A stretch of 20,472 nt of DNA from Chara braunii (lineage: Eukaryota > Streptophyta > Charophyceae > Charales > Characeae): positions 2,268,899-2,289,370 of the forward strand of contig BFEA01000203.1 in NCBI GenBank assembly GCA_003427395.1. The letters run 5' to 3'. Both the position numbers and the translations under genes were made by a program. Position 1 is the first letter of the stretch, and every line of letters starts with the position of its first letter. Shown here piece after piece: positions 9,171 through 18,510 of the stretch. The notes below the pieces were generated by a model that was not told the origin of the DNA, did not search any database, and was given only the letters and a program-made list of their open reading frames with translations.

Positions 9171-10370
9171 AGTGTCGTACATAGGCGTCATTCTTTTGTA
9201 TGGGGTTCGTGGCATAAGAAATGCGATTCAAAGTAGGTAAATAAGGTGGCAATACTTTATGCAATGACTATTCCAATGTTTCAAATCTTTTTATAATGAA
9301 GATGAATACTTCTTCATTCATGGAATATAAAAACTACGAAAGAGTGGTCGTTGTGAAGGAGGACTACGACTTAGACGTTAATATAAAAATGAAATGAATA
9401 ACTTTTGCAGCTCCATTCATAAATTCAAAACTAGGCCGGCTACCCTGTCGGCTATCTTTTAAATCCAGCCTCATGTTGACTTGATTTGTCGTGCTCAAAT
9501 TTACTTAATTCGGCCTATAATATTGTTTACCTTATGATATTTTGAATACTTTTGTATTGAAAGCTCGTGTTGATGATGCGCACGTGTGATAGTCGTAAGA
9601 ACTATCTTTCTGTGTATATACGTTTTTCTATTGCTATGACCGATTTATCATATATATATATATATATCACAATGTAGGCAAGTATAACTGTCGTAATAAC
9701 GTTTTTTTATTTCTGCCTAAGGAACTGGGATTATTTGTGGGTTTCGAGTTTTGTTAAGATCGTCCTAGTCGATTGACATCCGCTCGTACTTAGGAGATCA
9801 ACGCTCTACGGAACGAATGATATTCGGTTGAGACATTTTAACCACGAGTGCCTGTACAACAACGAATGAGCGAACACCCTCAACTGATCAACCTTTACGA
9901 CTGCACGTACGTGGCTTAATATCTCGATAGGAGTACATCTTGAAGGGTGGTGACAAACCCTTAGGGAAGACAAGTTGTGCTTCGCTGGAACCTATCCTGT
10001 CGCACAGAACCGCGAGAGGTACGGTTGACACACCCCGCTAGAGCGGTGAGGTGACAGCGCAATTACGTCGGTTTGGTTGGTTTGCGAGACTACTTATGCA
10101 TTGTCCCCAAATTGTCTCTCGTTTATTTTCTTCTAACCGTCAGTGGTTAACCGGGACCCCCCCTTTCAACTTAATTTTTGCGTGACACGGGCGGGAGGGC
10201 TGCAAAAGGGGGATCCGATACGTGCGACAGTGCGTAACGAGATTAAAGCGCTTTGACGCTACATCCCTCTTCCTCCTTTTGCTTGTCAAAATCGATTATT
10301 TGGTGAGATGTATTTTGAGAAGCACTTAGATAATGTGGGGGGGGAGGGTGGAAAGAAGGTGGGGAGGTAA

Positions 10371-10402
<32 letters not shown>

Positions 10403-10419
10403 GGGAAATCAGACAATAC
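9171..10419. other. Non-coding stretch; repeat block, AT microsatellite, poly-A
   Basis: No gene is supported. It contains an (AT)n run at about 9651-9667, the second GGTGGTGACAA block at 9947-9968, a small perfect palindrome CCGCTAGAGCGG at about 10037-10048, and a 26 nt A-run at 10373-10398 after a G-rich segment. The A-run could be a retrotransposed tail, but no element upstream of it could be delimited. Confidence 0.35.
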
Positions 10420-10472
10420 CCAACATCCTCGATCACGAGGAAGATTCACTCTTGTGGGACGTTCGCAGAGGG

Positions 10473-10520
<48 letters not shown>

Positions 10521-10697
10521 AGGCGTCAGACACCATCTGAGAATGAGTTTAGTGCGCCAAGCCAGTCTGTGGAGTGAAAAAGACAACCAGTACTCGGTAG
10601 TCGCCAAACCACTCTTGGAATGTGCAAAATGAGAATGAACTTCCTGTGAGAACACGGGCAGATACATCGAGAACTTGTCTTTTTCAGAAGTCGTGGG

Positions 10698-10758
<61 letters not shown>

Positions 10759-10857
10759 TCACACACAACGTCCCACCCAGCATGAATGAATCTTCCTCGT
10801 TATCGAGGAAGATTCATTCATGCTGGGTGTGTGATGAGGAAAATTCATTCATGCTGG

Positions 10858-10906
<49 letters not shown>

Positions 10907-11000
10907 GGCGTCAGACAGTCTGATGCCGGGTTTGGTGCGCCAAGCTCAGCGCCAGACTGGACTGAAAAAGACGAGTGCTCAATAGTACCCACACCACTAT
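10420..11000. repeat. ~390-400 bp direct duplication with GA/CT/CA/GT microsatellites
   Basis: Two diverged direct copies share TCCTCG-N4-CGAGGAA, a GATTCA block, a microsatellite, then GGCGTCAGACA...GTGCGCCAAGC...GACTGAAAAAGAC. Copy A runs from about 10420 with (GA)n at 10475-10517. Copy B runs from about 10793 with (GT)n(GA)n at 10859-10908. Between them are (CT)n at 10700-10740 and (CA)n at 10740-10770. The nearly uninterrupted (GA)n and (CT)n tracts create open frames of poly Leu-Ser and Arg-Glu that are not genes. Confidence 0.7.
10775..10828. repeat. Perfect 25 bp palindrome (4 nt loop)
   Basis: The left arm 10775-10799 (beginning ACCCAGCATGAATGAATC) is the exact reverse complement of 10804-10828, separated by TTAT. 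The inner half of the right arm plus flank recurs directly at about 10837-10864. Outside the arms, (CT)n(CA)n on the left mirrors (GT)n(GA)n on the right, so a much longer imperfect hairpin of about 100 bp per arm can form. Confidence 0.9.
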
Positions 11001-11015
11001 CAGTGATCAGGCATC

Positions 11016-11055
11016 TAACTCATGTACTTCAGCACTAACTCATGTACTTCAGCAC
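11016..11055. repeat. Exact 20 bp tandem duplication
   Basis: TAACTCATGTACTTCAGCAC occurs twice head-to-tail with no mismatch, next to the right edge of the duplicated block. It looks like a recent slippage or repair event. Confidence 0.9.
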
Positions 11056-11399
11056 TTCCTATCCTTAATGTTGCCTATCACCTGTCCCCCCGAGGAGTGG
11101 GGGGGTTAGGCTCATGTAGCCCCGGTCCTCTGTTCTCAAACTTCTCATTGTGGACAACTACCGCCCTCCTGCAAGTGGTCCTCTGGATGAAACTGAGAAT
11201 ACTGGAGAACTTCCTGCCTGGAGCTAGGCTGTTTTGGCAATGAAATGTTTTTTTGTGTCTATTTTCCCTATTTCATGCTGCCGCCCGCCTGTCCCCCGTC
11301 TGTCCCGCACCCGTCACACTAGTCCATATACATGGCTAGTGCGATCTCCCTCCAGGGCTGTCCGGAATATATTTTACCATTTTCACGGCCAAATCATTG
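11056..11399. other. Non-coding stretch, nothing identified
   Basis: The stretch is pyrimidine-leaning and of moderate GC content. Open frames cross it (11022-11243 and 11234-11632) but their peptides have no recognisable domain, and they run into T-rich repeat sequence. Confidence 0.3.
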
Positions 11400-11668
11400 T
11401 TTTGTTTTCTTCTTTTTGTCTTTGTTCGAGCCCTGCCAGCAAGGCAAAGTGCAGTCGAGGTTCTCCAGAAAGGCTCTCACTGAGGGCGTACTCACACTTG
11501 TACTTTCCAGAATGCTATCACGGCGAAATCCTTGTTTCCCTTTTTTTTCTTCTTTTGTTTGGTTCCTCTGCTACACGATCTGGGGAATGCCCTCACTCAG
11601 GCATAAGAATCGGGGGTAAAAGAGACAGATAAGAAAAAGAAAAGCAAAGAATAAGAAAAAAAAAAGTG

Positions 11669-11695
<27 letters not shown>
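11400..11695 (+). repeat. Dispersed T-rich repeat family, copy A
   Basis: The segment CTCACTGAGGGCGTACTCAC followed by ACTTGTACTTTCCAGAATGC matches the 291 bp tandem units at 17621-18490 (CTCACTGAGGGTGCACTCAC...). The similarity continues into TTGTTTCCCTTTTTTTT and, upstream, into a TTTTCTTCTTTTTGTCTTTG block. It ends in purine-rich sequence and a T-run at about 11671-11694. This is one member of a family with about eight motif copies, all on the plus strand. Confidence 0.6.
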
Positions 11696-11699
<4 letters not shown>

Positions 11700-11839
11700 T
11701 TACCGGTCCCTCAACGTTCAAGGACCCGTCGCCTGCTGTAGCACTGCTTTTCTACATCTACCTCCTCCTGAAACAACGAGGTTCCGTAAACAACGAGGTT
11801 CGGTAGCTCTATAAAAAAAAAGGTTTGGAGGACTGCTTC

Positions 11840-12080
11840 GTTATGTACTGGTGGTTTAACCACTCACAGGGCCAGAGGTTCGAACCAGTCATGTCAAGGA
11901 TTGCAAAAAAGAACTGGACTATCAACGTCACAGGTTCAAATTTCAAACTCGAACCAGCACAACTTCACCAAAAACTTCCAATACATTCTTTAACGACAGA
12001 AGTTGCTGGTCAGGTCACCTAGTCGAGTTGGTGAAGGGTGATGCTCCCGGGTGGTCCGCATTAAACCCACCAGTACTTGG
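11840..12080. repeat. Repeat with TACTGGTGGTTTAA tags and B-box-like GGTTCGAACC
   Basis: The plus strand reads TACTGGTGGTTTAACCACTC at 11846-11865, then GGTTCGAACC at 11877-11886, close to an RNA polymerase III B box. An inverted tag (minus strand TACTGGTGGGTTTAA) lies at 12061-12075. A tRNA-derived SINE is a possibility, but the segment does not fold as a tRNA and no A box at the right distance was evident. Confidence 0.35.
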
Positions 12081-12384
12081 CCCGTACATGGGCTGCGGGC
12101 CTTCCCCATTAACGCGCTGCAGTTTTCGGGGTTCGGGGAAGGTCTGGCAGTGCGATGGAGGAGGATGTGCATGGGCCCACAAAAATGGGGCAAATGGACT
12201 GTAAGATGACCTGGTGCTGTGCTATGTGGAACGTTCGGAGGCTGAAGGCGACGAGGAGCAAAAGAAAAGAAAAGGAACCCCGCAACACGAGAAAGAAAAA
12301 AAAAAAACAGGTTGTTGCTTTTCTTTCTTTTTTTTTGGGGGGGGGACGAAAAGTGGTTTTTCACGAGTGCCCGCCAACCCTGTA

Positions 12385-13015
12385 ACGTTAGCACTTTTTA
12401 GAATGTATCCGGCTGTACTTGTGGGCACAGTGGATGAATCTGAGGGCAATCACGTTCAGAGCTTGGTATCTCTTTTACCCTTTGTTTTTTTTTTGTTTTT
12501 TTTTGTTTTGGAAGCAGTATCTTGGCTGTTTGTGCACCTGCTCCCGGTGAGACACCGGGAGCATTGAATGCTTGCCAGCGGTTCCAGGTTCCAAGTCCAC
12601 AGCTTCACTGTGACGTAGCACTTTCCAGAATGTATCTGGCTGCACTTCGAAGCAGCAGCGGATGTATCTGAGGGCAATCGCGTTCAGAGCTTGGTACCTT
12701 TTTTCCCCTTTGTTTTTTGTTTTCCTTTTCACGATTCTCGGCTGTTTGTGCTTCTGGCGGGGAGCATTCAACGAGATCTTTCCAGATGGATCTGGATGCA
12801 CTTCTGCCCAGATGTACACGAGTGGAAACAAGAAAACTATCGCCGCTTTACATTCCAGCTGCTGGCAGCAGGTCCAGAATAGGGGTGGTACCTGTGCCGA
12901 GCATCACATGTCCCATGTTGGTTCCTGCCCCCGGCAGGCTCGGCAAAAATCGCGGCGCAGGGAATATTCAGGCTCGGCTTCAATAGCTGGGCCAAGTACT
13001 GGTGGTTTAAGGTAG
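12385..13015 (+). repeat. Two ~228 bp tandem copies of the dispersed T-rich repeat family
   Basis: GTTAGCACTTTTTAGAATGT (from 12387) and GTAGCACTTTCCAGAATGTA (from 12615) start two units sharing CTGAGGGCAATC-CGTTCAGAGCTTGGTA, then CCCTTTGTTTTTT, then CTTGGCTGTTTGTGC or CTCGGCTGTTTGTGC. The shared GTTCAGAGC lies 228 bp apart (12454 and 12682). The second unit runs on through GGCTCGGCAAAAATCGCGGC to AATAGCTGGGCCAAG and the TACTGGTGGTTTAA tag at 12997-13010, suggesting that the tag is the 3' border of the full element. Confidence 0.65.
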
Positions 13016-13092
13016 GACAGAGGGGGCGCGGGCGCACCAGGGGTAATTGATTAGAGGAAAGGTGGATGGGGGTCTTCCAAAGAGAGCTTGGC

Positions 13093-13256
13093 AAAAAAAA
13101 AAAAAAAAAAAAAAAAAATCCTAGGAGATTCACAGAAAACCACTTCATGCTAAATGCTTCACAATCTAGCGATGCTGCCAAGTTTCATCGAGTAACAAAA
13201 CCACTTCATGCTAAATTCTTCGCAATCTAGCGATGCTGCTAAGTTTCATCGAGTAA
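13093..13256. repeat. Poly-A run and 61 bp tandem duplication
   Basis: A 26 nt A-run (13093-13118) is followed by two near-identical 61 bp units starting at 13136 and 13197 (AAAACCACTTCATGCTAAAT, ending in TTTCATCGAGTAA). They differ at only a few positions. The A-run lies just after the 12385-13015 repeat and could be its tail. Confidence 0.8.
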
Positions 13257-13436
13257 TAGTAGTGGCACTTTAAAAATCAAACGAATGACGCCAGTCCTGT
13301 AGTGGACCAATGCTTCCCATTGATTGGGCCGATAACTTAAGAACAGATATAATTGACCAAAACCAGGCCGTTGTCCCAATAAAATTTTGACCCTGGGTAA
13401 AAAAAAGGAAAAGCCCCATGTCAGGAAAACCTCTCA

Positions 13437-13952
13437 GGGGCCTTGACCCTCTACGTTTCGATTTACGCTTGTGCTCCTCCGTTCTCGATCACGTGCGGCC
13501 GTCCTCGACATAAGTCAGTCAGTGATCCAGTAGTGTTTCGACTGCTAACTGTCTATTGTCTTTGTTTTCGTGGAGGCAGCTGCCCATCGGCCAGTAGATT
13601 TTTTTTTTAATTCATTTGTTGGCAATTTAGTTGGCCACTTTGCGTTGGCGAGAAGCTTCAATATTATGGTTTTTTGCTTTTCGGAAGGCGGGGGGGGGTG
13701 AAGCTTCGCGCTGTGCTACTTTTTTTTTTGCAGAATTTGAGAAAGGTTGCATGCACATGTACCGGGTTGGTTGAAAATTGAGGACCCACTAGCCTGTACT
13801 GTCATGATGTCGATGTCAGGTCCCGTGATTTTTCGTTTTTTGGGTCCTTTTCTTTGCTACTGCCTTAAAGAAAAATAGCATTGTTTATGCGTTTTTAAAT
13901 GAGAAAAGAACGCCACACACAGTTTTAAACGACGCTAGTGGGTCAAGGCCCC
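13437..13952. mobile_element. Possible short inverted-repeat (MITE-like) transposon
   Basis: GGGGCCTTGACCC (13437-13449) and GGGTCAAGGCCCC (13940-13952) are perfect 13 bp inverted repeats about 516 bp apart. Preceded by CA, the left end reads CAGGGGCC, reminiscent of hAT ends (CAGGG). An 8 bp target duplication expected for hAT is not clean: AAACCTCT on the left against AAACCAAG on the right, five matching bases. There is no transposase frame inside. A second internal inverted pair, GACCCACTAGC (about 13783) and GCTAGTGGGTC (about 13934), lies near the right end. It may be a non-autonomous element, or chance. Confidence 0.4.
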
Positions 13953-14379
13953 AGAAACCAAGAATTATTTTTCTTATTTTCTCTTTTTTGGGGAAAGTTT
14001 TTGCAATGCCCCTAAAAGTTTGGGTATTTATTCAAATATCCCTAAAATAGAGGGGAATGCTGAAATGCCCCGAACTTGCAGATATGCCCCTATCCTAGCC
14101 ATGGGAAAATTAGCCATATGTCGTGGACTGCAGAGGCCCAGGCACTTTTTTGCCATGCTGCAAGCATTTTTTCTACCTGCCCAGATCCAAGTTGGTACAA
14201 GTCTAGTTTTGAACGTGTTGTGTTCATCGTGCACGTGTTGTGTTGACGTTGCCCCTTCTCCTCGTGCTATGTTGCCATAGTCGCCAAGGGAAGATGCTTC
14301 GATGCGAAATACCCTCTTCCTTCTCCTCCTCATACTTTCTGCACTTGCTCGCTTTCCGTTTCCTTCCCCCCCCTCCCAC
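13953..14379. other. Non-coding stretch with ATGCCCC-type repeats
   Basis: AATGCCCC/AATGCTGAAATGCCCC/ATATGCCCC recurs three times between about 14004 and 14089. No gene is supported. Long frames further right on the minus strand are Arg/Glu-rich and come from the purine-rich fold-back arms. Confidence 0.3.
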
Positions 14380-15185
14380 CTTTCTCCCTCCTCCCTCTTC
14401 ATCTCCGGCACTTTGCTCCTCCTGTGCTCCCACATTTGGATGTGATGTCCATCATCATGATCTCCCCTCCTCCTTGTCTGCTCCCGCCTTCTCACCTCTA
14501 TCTCAACACCTTTTATCGCCATTTTTTATATAACGCTGGTATGGAAATGATGAGGAAGTCTTGGAGATGAAGGTGGGAAGTTGGGAGCAAAGGAGGAGGA
14601 GGGGAGATGGAGGTGATCACATCGATGTCGATTATCTTCTCCCCTCCTCTGCTCATACCTTCGTATATGAATGTCTATCTGTGTCTATCACCTTTCCTCC
14701 ACGCTTCGATCTCCATCATCTCCCCTCCTCCTCTGCTCCCACCTTCCCATCTCCAACTCTACAACTTTCTTGCCATTTTCCAAATTTCCATATCTGTCAC
14801 ATATGAGAAATGGAGAGGGATACAGAAAATGACGAGAGAAGTGTAGAGGAGGTGGGAAGGTGGGACTCGGCGTGAGCAAAGGAGGGGATATCACATGAGA
14901 AGGAGTGAGCAGAGGAGAATGTGATATCATGTTACGTCAATCTCCATCATCTTCCCTCGCCCTTCTCTGCTCCCACCTTCCCATCTCCGCCTCTACACCT
15001 TTCTTTTGTCATTTTTCAAATCCATCATTGAAAATAACGAGGAAGGTGTAGAGATGGAGATGGAGGGGGCAGACAAATATGAAAAATAGCGAGAAAAATG
15101 GAGATGGAAAAATGAGAGCAGAGGAGGAGTGAAGATAGTAGAACGAGACGCGTAGGAAGGGTTATGAAACAAATAGACATAGGAG
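14380..15185. repeat. Block of alternating CT-rich and GA-rich fold-back arms
   Basis: Six related ~90 bp arms alternate in orientation. CT-rich arms lie at about 14440-14530, 14695-14785 and 14935-15025; GA-rich arms at about 14540-14630, 14807-14905 and 15028-15130. The CT arms share ATCTCCCCTCCTCCTCTGCT, CCCACCTTCCCATCTCC and a CCATTTT end, and the GA arms are their reverse complements. Each neighbouring pair can fold into an imperfect hairpin. A further perfect pair, GATATCACAT (14887-14896) and ATGTGATATC (14919-14928), sits between arms 4 and 5. The pattern suggests nested or tandem fold-back elements. Confidence 0.65.
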
Positions 15186-15400
15186 GAGGGGAGAAATCAA
15201 TGTGATCTAGTGGGAGTAGAAGAGGAGTGATGAATGACCAAAGGAGAGTTGCATCAGTGGATGATCGGTGTGATTCAAATTCTGGCATATTTCATATGTT
15301 TTTTAATAGTAGAAAAAATGGAGATGGAAAAGTGAGAGTGGAGGAGTGAAGAGAGAAGAGATCGAGACGCAGAGGAAAGGTTGTGAAACAAATAGACATA
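15090..15400. repeat. ~220 bp direct duplication at the left flank of the organellar insertion
   Basis: The segment AAAAATGGAGATGGAAAAATGAGAG...GAAACAAATAGACATA (about 15096-15181) recurs as AAAAAATGGAGATGGAAAAGTGAGAG...GAAACAAATAGACATA (about 15314-15400). The 16 bp end, at 15166-15181 and 15385-15400, is identical. After the first copy the repeat continues into GGAGGAGGGGAG. After the second copy the rpoB fragment begins. Confidence 0.75.
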
Positions 15401-15401
15401 A

Positions 15402-15560
<159 letters not shown>

Positions 15561-15636
15561 AAAAATAATTGTCAAACATGACTATCTTTTCTTTTTTGGT
15601 TGGCAGCCGGTCAAATACAAAGGCCCTTTAGGAGCC

Positions 15637-15762
15637 AAATTTCCCATGTTGTACTAGATTACTTACAGAGGCATGCATACACTCTAGGAATACCTCAGGA
15701 TGAACACCCATCCAAACAACTCCAATTATAAAAGGTAAAAACATGAAAATTTCTCTTCTGTT
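15637..15762 (-). pseudogene. nad4: nad4 3'-end fragment (mitochondrial complex I subunit 4)
   Basis: ND4 is a proton-pumping membrane subunit of mitochondrial complex I. The minus-strand frame reads NRREIFMFLPFIIGVVWMGV, then HPEVFLECMHASVSNLVQ, then HGKF, which matches the C-terminal tail of plant and charophyte ND4 (NRRE...LPF..GV.WMG.YP..F...M..SVSNL.QHGKF). Only the last ~42 residues are present. Upstream (higher coordinates), the frame passes straight into the GA/CT-rich repeat at 15763. After HGKF the frame reads GS and stops. His replaces the usual Tyr in GVYPE. With plastid rpoB 75-100 bp away on the opposite strand, this is a compound organelle insertion, not a gene. Confidence 0.85.
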
Positions 15763-15920
15763 TAGGTAGGAAGCTGGCAGCAAAGGAGAAAGGCAGATGG
15801 TGGACATCAATCTGATATACTAGGAGGAGAAGAGAAGCGGTGAATGACCAAAGGAGAATTGCATCAGTGGATGAATGGTGCGATTCAAATTCTAACATAT
15901 TTCATAAGGTTTTCCAATGT
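15763..15920. repeat. Right-flank copy of the interrupted repeat
   Basis: From AGGTAGGAAGCTGGCAGCAA onward the sequence resumes the GA-rich arm. At 15837-15912 it matches 15227-15301: TGAATGACCAAAGGAGA(G/A)T, then TGCATCAGTGGATGA, then GATTCAAATTCT and CATATTTCATA. This is a direct repeat about 610 bp downstream of its partner. Confidence 0.75.
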
Positions 15921-16109
15921 TAGCAAATCTCATAATTAAATGACAATTCACAATAAAACTAGCTTATGGTTATATCATATTGCGCCTCGAGGTTATGTAT
16001 TTGTTGCGTAGCGTAATAGCAAGATCAATCATAAACCTCGTGAATATATATAAATGATTCGAGTTTTAGTGGCAATCTTTACATACTCAGGAAGGGGGTT
16101 GTCGAACGC

Positions 16110-16250
16110 GTTCTCGGGTGTATGTGGTGTGTGGGGTGTGTGTGTCGGGTGTATGTGTGTGTATATGTGTGTGTGTGTGTTGTGTGTGTGTGTGAGTTGT
16201 GTGTGTGTGTGTGTGCGTATGTGTGTGTGTATATGTGTGTGTATGAGCAA
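16110..16250. repeat. (GT)n microsatellite
   Basis: A long GT-dominated tract carries GTATGT, GTGTTGT and GAGTTGT interruptions. It produces Cys/Val frames on the plus strand and Thr/His frames on the minus strand; neither is a gene. Confidence 0.95.
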
Positions 16251-16395
16251 TGCCCCTAGGGGCCTCCCAACCCCTATATATATAGAAACAAAATAAAAAA
16301 TAGAAAAATAAAAATATTCGGGCTCGGTCGATTGTGGTCCACGTTCGGGCGTCATACCGAGCGTTCGGGTTCGGTCACCGAGCCCGAACGCAATG
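16242..16395. repeat. TTCGGG-rich hairpin element (second copy)
   Basis: GCAATGCCCCTAGGGGCCTC (about 16248-16267) resembles AATGCATCCCCAAGGGGTCC near position 60. It is followed, after an AT-rich insert, by TTCGGGCTCGG and a strong hairpin at 16362-16390: CGTTCGGGTTCGGT, a single C, then ACCGAGCCCGAACG, 14 pairs with one G-T wobble. Both copies are on the same strand. Similar TTCGGG-rich ends are seen in some plant DNA transposons, but no target duplication or matching terminal repeat could be established. Confidence 0.45.
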
Positions 16396-17554
16396 CTACG
16401 CAGTCCAGAAGGAAAACATTATGAACAATCACCATGCTGGAAGTTTTTACCTTGTTTTCACGTAACGTTATAAATCAAATCAAAACGATATTGTTCTTAC
16501 GATATGAAGAAAGAATATAACTCATAAAAGTAAATAACATTAAAAATTAGTAATATATTATAAATACTTAGCCAAGAAAGAATATAACTTATAAAAGTGA
16601 ATAACATTAAAAATTAGTAAAATATTATAGATACGTTGCCATATAAATTTCATACAAACCTTTACTTTGTAGTATTATTAATAACAAAGAACGGTTGTTC
16701 GAATCAAAATTTTATAAAAAAAACACAGTGGAGTTACAAAAATTATAATGACGAGGACAAAATATGTACTCCTTTAGACTTAAACCACTATTATTTTGCC
16801 CCACTATTCATAATGAGTCTAAAGTTATTTCGCACGCAAAGAAAAACAACAACGAAATGACGGGAACCTTCTTTTTGCTGGCACAACCAACCATTTCGCT
16901 TTGGTATGTAGAACCTCGAGAAATGTGGTTGTTAAAGCGCCATTACCTTTTCACATGTCATCCTCGAGTGCTCTTTGATCTTTTAAGAGGCTGAAGGAAA
17001 TGATGACCGCCGATAAGATTTATTAAAATCGAGCAGATCCCGTAATATTTTAGGAGATTTTTCCAACAGTGCGCGAGGTGGTGGTGGTTTAACAAGCCAC
17101 AATTTTGTTTTCAAGTGGGGAAAGGTAGTGGTGATTTACAGAGCTATGAAATAACTTTTATTTTCTTAAACCAGTAATATCTCCACCAGTGTAGGGAAAT
17201 TACGAGGTTTTGCTAGTTCCCGAACAGAACAGGGGTGGGACTCAAGGTCGGCAATATCCTATAATTCTGAGTTTTATAGTGCCACGAGTGAAAGAAGAAA
17301 GAAATAAATGAAAATGTTTTCTGTACTACAATGATGTCGGGTAGGGCAGGCTAAGAGGTTGTGCTCAGAATCTTCTTCATATAATACACCTTACAGGTAG
17401 GGCGATCATACTCTAAATGTTACTGTTTTTTTTTTTCCCCCTTGTCATGTGTTTCTTATGAGCACCCTGCCAATGAGGGAGGGCGCAATCCATGATCTCC
17501 TCAAGTTGTCCTTGTTTTGTTGAAGTTGTGTTTTATCAAAGAATTGTAATGTGT
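16396..17554. other. AT-rich stretch with one 67 bp tandem duplication; no gene
   Basis: Two 67 bp units start at 16508 and 16575 (AGAAAGAATATAACTCATAA..., running through AACATTAAAAATTAGTAA). At 17079-17092 a variant of the TACTGGTGGTTTAA tag reads TGGTGGTGGTTTAA. Frames at 16636-16860 and 16764-16994 have no recognisable domain. Confidence 0.5.
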
Positions 17555-17620
17555 ACAACACTAGCACTTAGGGGAATGTATCCAACCATTTTCATAGTCG
17601 GATCCATGTGCTTATTTTTT
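17555..17620 (+). repeat. Partial copy of the dispersed repeat family upstream of the tandem units
   Basis: ACAACACTAGCACTTAGGGG then AATGTATCCAACC follows the family consensus (CTCACACTANCACTTTC-NAGAATGTATCCGRCTG). It is more diverged than the three tandem units that begin at 17621, so it is probably an older truncated unit. Confidence 0.5.
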
Positions 17621-18490
17621 CCCCTTCTATTTTCTTTATCGAATCTAAGAATCTGGACACGGGGCTTAAATAACCTCACTGAGGGTGCACTCACACTACC
17701 ACTTCTAAGAATGTATACAACTGCAATCACAACTGAAGCTTTGTTTCCTTTTTTATTATTATTATTATTTTTTAGGTTCACGACCGGAATTTTTCTTTTT
17801 TTCTTTTTTTTTTCGTGAGAGTACGAGAAAAAAAAATGAGTGGTACCCAGGCTCGACAAACTCGGAACGCCGTGAAATTCAATGGTCGGCAAAAACAAGC
17901 TCGGAGCTACTCCCCTTCTATTTTCTTTATCGAATCTAAGAATCTGGACACGGGGCTTAAATAACCTCACTGAGGGTGCACTCACACTACCACTTCTAAG
18001 AATGTATACAACTGCAATCACAACTGAAGCTTTGTTTCCTTTTTTATTATTATTATTATTTTTTAGGTTCACGACCGGAATTTTTCTTTTTTTCTTTTTT
18101 TTTTCGTGAGAGTACGAGAAAAAAAAATGAGTGGTACCCAGGCTCGACAAACTCGGAACGCCGTGAAATTCAATGGTCGGCAAAAACAAGCTCGGAGCTA
18201 CTCCCCTTCTATTTTCTTTATCGAATCTAACAACCTGGTCATGGGGCTAGAGCGCACTCACACTACCACTTCCAAGAATGTATACAATTGCAATCACGAC
18301 CAAAACTTTGTTTCGTTTTTATTATTTTTTTCTTTTCTAAGGTTCGCGACTGCAATTTTTCTTTTTCTTTTTATCTTTTTGTTTTTCGTGAGAGTACCAG
18401 AAAGAAAAAGGAGTGATACCCAGACCTGGCAAACTCGGAGCGCAGTGAAATTTATGGTAGAAAAAAACAGGCTCGGAGGTACTAGTGGCT
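17621..18490 (+). repeat. 291 bp tandem triplication of the dispersed repeat family
   Basis: Unit 1 (17621-17911) and unit 2 (17912-18202) appear identical over all 291 bp, including the T-runs and TTA microsatellite. Unit 3 (18203 to about 18490) is diverged and has lost ~20 bp around CTCACTGAGGG. Order within a unit: CCCCTTCTATTTTCTTTATC, the ~40 bp motif, a T-rich/TTA tract, GGTTCACGACCGGAATTTTT, more T-rich sequence, CGTGAGAGTACGAG, an A-run, and GGTACCCAGGCTCGACAAAC. Because 291 is divisible by three, a minus-strand open frame (17536-18189) repeats a 97-residue block. Its Lys/Asn runs mirror the T-rich tracts, so I treat it as a by-product. Unit 3 ends near GGAGGTACTAGTGGCTTAAA, a variant of the tag seen at the 3' end of other copies. 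Confidence 0.9.
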
Positions 18491-18510
18491 TAAACATGAA
18501 TGCAACTTGG

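Noticed and set aside
10243-10766. Minus-strand frames rich in Leu-Ser or Arg-Glu as coding regions
   Set aside because: They are translations of GA/CT microsatellites and the poly-A run.
11846-11890. A tRNA gene suggested by GGTTCGAACC
   Set aside because: Neither acceptor nor D-arm pairs with the rest, and the T-stem does not close. Only a B-box-like string is present.
14028-14522. A 164-codon minus-strand Arg/Glu-rich frame
   Set aside because: It reads through the purine-rich strand of the fold-back arms. The composition alone explains the missing stops.
17536-18189. A 217-codon minus-strand frame with a repeated 97-residue block as a repeat protein
   Set aside because: The repeat is simply the 291 bp DNA duplication in a length divisible by three. 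The Lys/Asn runs come from T-rich tracts, and the diverged third unit does not extend the pattern as a protein.
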